This document shows positions 44,795 through 46,055 of a DNA stretch of 46,055 nucleotides, piece by piece. Origin of the DNA: Clostridiales bacterium (lineage in GTDB: Bacteria > Bacillota > Clostridia > Peptostreptococcales > Anaerovoracaceae); NCBI GenBank assembly GCA_012523915.1, contig JAAYSU010000048.1, forward strand, positions 1 to 46,055. The letters are read 5' to 3'. The notes beneath the pieces are model-generated. The model searched no databases. It was not told the DNA's origin and was given only the letters and a program-made list of their open reading frames with translations. Both the position numbers and the translations under genes were made by a program. The number at the start of each line of letters is the position of its first letter. Positions within the stretch are counted from its first letter, which is position 1.

Positions 44795-45718
44795 ATGAGT
44801 AAAGAAATAAAAACAGTTGCAATAGTCGGTTTAGGTGCTTTGGGTATTCTATTTGGACATCATTTGTCAAAAAAGATGCCCTTTGATGATTTAAGAATTA
44901 TTGCTAATCAAAATAGAATAGATAGATATAAAAAGAATAAGATTTACAGTAATGGAGAAGTTTGCAACTTCAATTATGTGACACCGGATAAAGATTTAGG
45001 CCCTGCTGATCTCGTTCTTTTTGCAGTCAAATTTAACGATCTTGATAGTGCAATACAGGATGTAAGAAACAATATAGGAGAAGATACAATCATCCTTTCA
45101 TGTCTAAACGGAATTGTAAGCGAAGAAATAATAAGTAAAGCTTATGGGTGGGACAAAATATTGTACTGTATTGCCCAGGGTATGGATGGAATCAGAAAAG
45201 GGAATGTACTTGAGTATACTAATATGGGCATGCTTTGCTTTGGAAGCCGGGAACCTGGCCTTATAACCGATAAGGTAAAAGCTGTAGAAGACTTCTTCAA
45301 TAAAACTGATTTCCCTTATGAAGTAGCTACTGACATGCAGCACAGACTTTGGGGCAAATTCATGCTAAATGTCGGGGTTAACCAAACTGTAGCAATATAT
45401 AAAGGTAATTACGGTACGATTCAAAAGCATGGAGAAGCAAGAGATACAATGGTTTCCGCCATGAGGGAAGTTATTACATTAGCCAATAAAGAAGGAATTA
45501 ATTTAACAGAAAAAGACTTGGAATATTGGTTAGATGTCCTTTCTAGGCTAGATCCAAATGGCAAACCTTCGATGGCACAGGATATTGATAACAAGCGCTT
45601 CAGTGAAGTTGATTTATTTGCTGGCACAGTAATCGAAATGGGAAAAAAACATCGAATAGCTACACCAGTAAACCAAATGCTATATGATCGAATAAAATAT
45701 ATTGAAAGTAGTTTCTGA
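44795..45718 (+). CDS. 2-dehydropantoate 2-reductase family protein (ApbA/PanE-like)
   Basis: A 307-residue NADP-linked reductase: Rossmann loop VGLGALGILFG (about residues 11-21), AVKFNDLD and the nearby CLNGIVSEE block, then the C-terminal helical domain with LWGKFMLNVGVNQ. It resembles PanE, which makes pantoate for coenzyme A, but the family contains several reductases of unknown substrate and no other pantothenate gene is nearby, so I leave the symbol empty. I start at ATG 44795 with GGAG nine bases upstream instead of 44777, which has no ribosome site. A hydrolase gene follows. Confidence 0.85.
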   Translation: MSKEIKTVAIVGLGALGILFGHHLSKKMPFDDLRIIANQNRIDRYKKNKIYSNGEVCNFNYVTPDKDLGPADLVLFAVKFNDLDSAIQDVRNNIGEDTIILSCLNGIVSEEIISKAYGWDKILYCIAQGMDGIRKGNVLEYTNMGMLCFGSREPGLITDKVKAVEDFFNKTDFPYEVATDMQHRLWGKFMLNVGVNQTVAIYKGNYGTIQKHGEARDTMVSAMREVITLANKEGINLTEKDLEYWLDVLSRLDPNGKPSMAQDIDNKRFSEVDLFAGTVIEMGKKHRIATPVNQMLYDRIKYIESSF

Positions 45719-45739
45719 TATTAGCTTGGAGAGATTATT

Positions 45740-46055
45740 ATGAGAAGAGAAAGTCTACAAGGAAAAAATGATTACAAGATTCCATGTATAAGCTATCTTA
45801 ATAAAAACAACGAAAAGGTTGTAATTATCAGTCATGGTTTAGGTAGCAGTAAAGAAAGCCCAACTGCAAAGGCTGTATCATCTGCACTTATTGACCTTGG
45901 TATAGGAACAATAGCTTTTGATTTTCCTGCACATGGAGATAGTCCTGTTGATGGAGAATACTTTAGCATTAAAAACTGCCTTGATGATCTGGCTATAGTA
46001 GAGTCCTATGTAAATGAGCAACTTCCTGATGCTCAAATATCATATTTTTCTTCAA
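45740..46055 (+). CDS. Alpha/beta hydrolase, serine-aminopeptidase-like (partial, cut by right edge)
   Basis: The first 105 codons are present. After a short N-terminal strand region comes the alpha/beta-hydrolase oxyanion segment VVIISHGLGSSKES, then AFDFPAHGDSP, the usual 'D..GhG.S' block. The catalytic Ser elbow would lie just past the end of the window. The substrate cannot be inferred. GGAGAG lies before ATG 45740, 21 bases after the PanE-like gene, so co-transcription is likely. Confidence 0.85.
   Translation, partial: MRRESLQGKNDYKIPCISYLNKNNEKVVIISHGLGSSKESPTAKAVSSALIDLGIGTIAFDFPAHGDSPVDGEYFSIKNCLDDLAIVESYVNEQLPDAQISYFSS

Overview
The window reads as a chromosomal core region from a low-GC, anaerobic, Gram-positive bacterium of the class Clostridia (Bacillota). 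The evidence is gene order and content: the rpsB-tsf-pyrH-frr-uppS-cdsA-dxr-rseP-ispG run, the sepF-yggT-divIVA-lspA-rluD run, a ylxM-ffh-rpsP-khpA-rimM-trmD operon, a gap-pgk-tpiA-eno-secG run, an NAD-linked [FeFe]-hydrogenase, a membrane pyrophosphatase, strong AGGAGG ribosome sites, and frequent GTG/TTG starts. There are no rRNA or tRNA genes, CRISPR arrays, insertion sequences or phage genes. The genus cannot be fixed from this sequence.

Layout. 1-8738 (minus) is a translation, lipid and isoprenoid operon starting at a promoter ahead of rpsB. It runs through tsf, pyrH, frr, a 66-residue PASTA-like protein, uppS, cdsA, dxr, rseP and ispG to an nfeD/flotillin-type pair cut by the left edge. 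8747-11685 (minus) holds yicC, gmk, rpoZ, tcdA and a stand-alone LytTR regulator. 11810-13814 (plus) holds rqcH and an unlisted 47-residue CxxC/CxxC protein. 13864-18264 (minus) is a division and lipoprotein-processing cluster. 18401-22420 (minus) is the hydrogenase operon, bounded by a strong terminator and a promoter, and visibly richer in GC than its neighbours. 22687-26280 (minus) is the signal-recognition/S16/tRNA-methylation operon. 26361-26915 (minus) is an acetyltransferase. 27071-31398 (plus) is a K+-uptake operon with one TrkA and two TrkH-like subunits. 31401-33347 is a short RNase R, followed by a CBS-domain protein, a small lipoprotein and a pyrophosphate-driven ion pump. 36458-42498 (minus) is rpoN plus glycolysis and secG. 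42593 to the end holds trmL, homoserine dehydrogenase, a SEC-C protein, a PanE-like reductase and an alpha/beta hydrolase cut by the right edge.

How the genes fit together. Most are housekeeping: ribosome biogenesis and rescue (rpsB, tsf, frr, rpsP, rimM, trmD, rqcH, rnr), envelope and isoprenoid synthesis (ispG, dxr, uppS, cdsA, rseP, lspA) and division placement (sepF, divIVA, yggT). Glycolysis makes NADH and the hydrogenase can return electrons from it to protons. The pyrophosphatase uses PPi from biosynthesis to energise the membrane, and its sequence suggests it needs K+, which the Trk system supplies.

The observations most worth checking are in RNA structure and in protein details. The rpsB leader can form an H-type pseudoknot. 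The LytTR gene has its ribosome site inside a long inverted repeat that wraps a terminator hairpin. The second TrkH has altered filter loops. LspA has Ser where the family has a conserved Asp. RqcH has Glu-Arg where the family has Asp-Arg. Several usual neighbours (remA, ylmH, rplS, cggR, gpmI) are missing. No stretch over 300 bases lacks a gene; the longest gap is 22421-22686, which holds the hydrogenase promoter and the trmD terminator.
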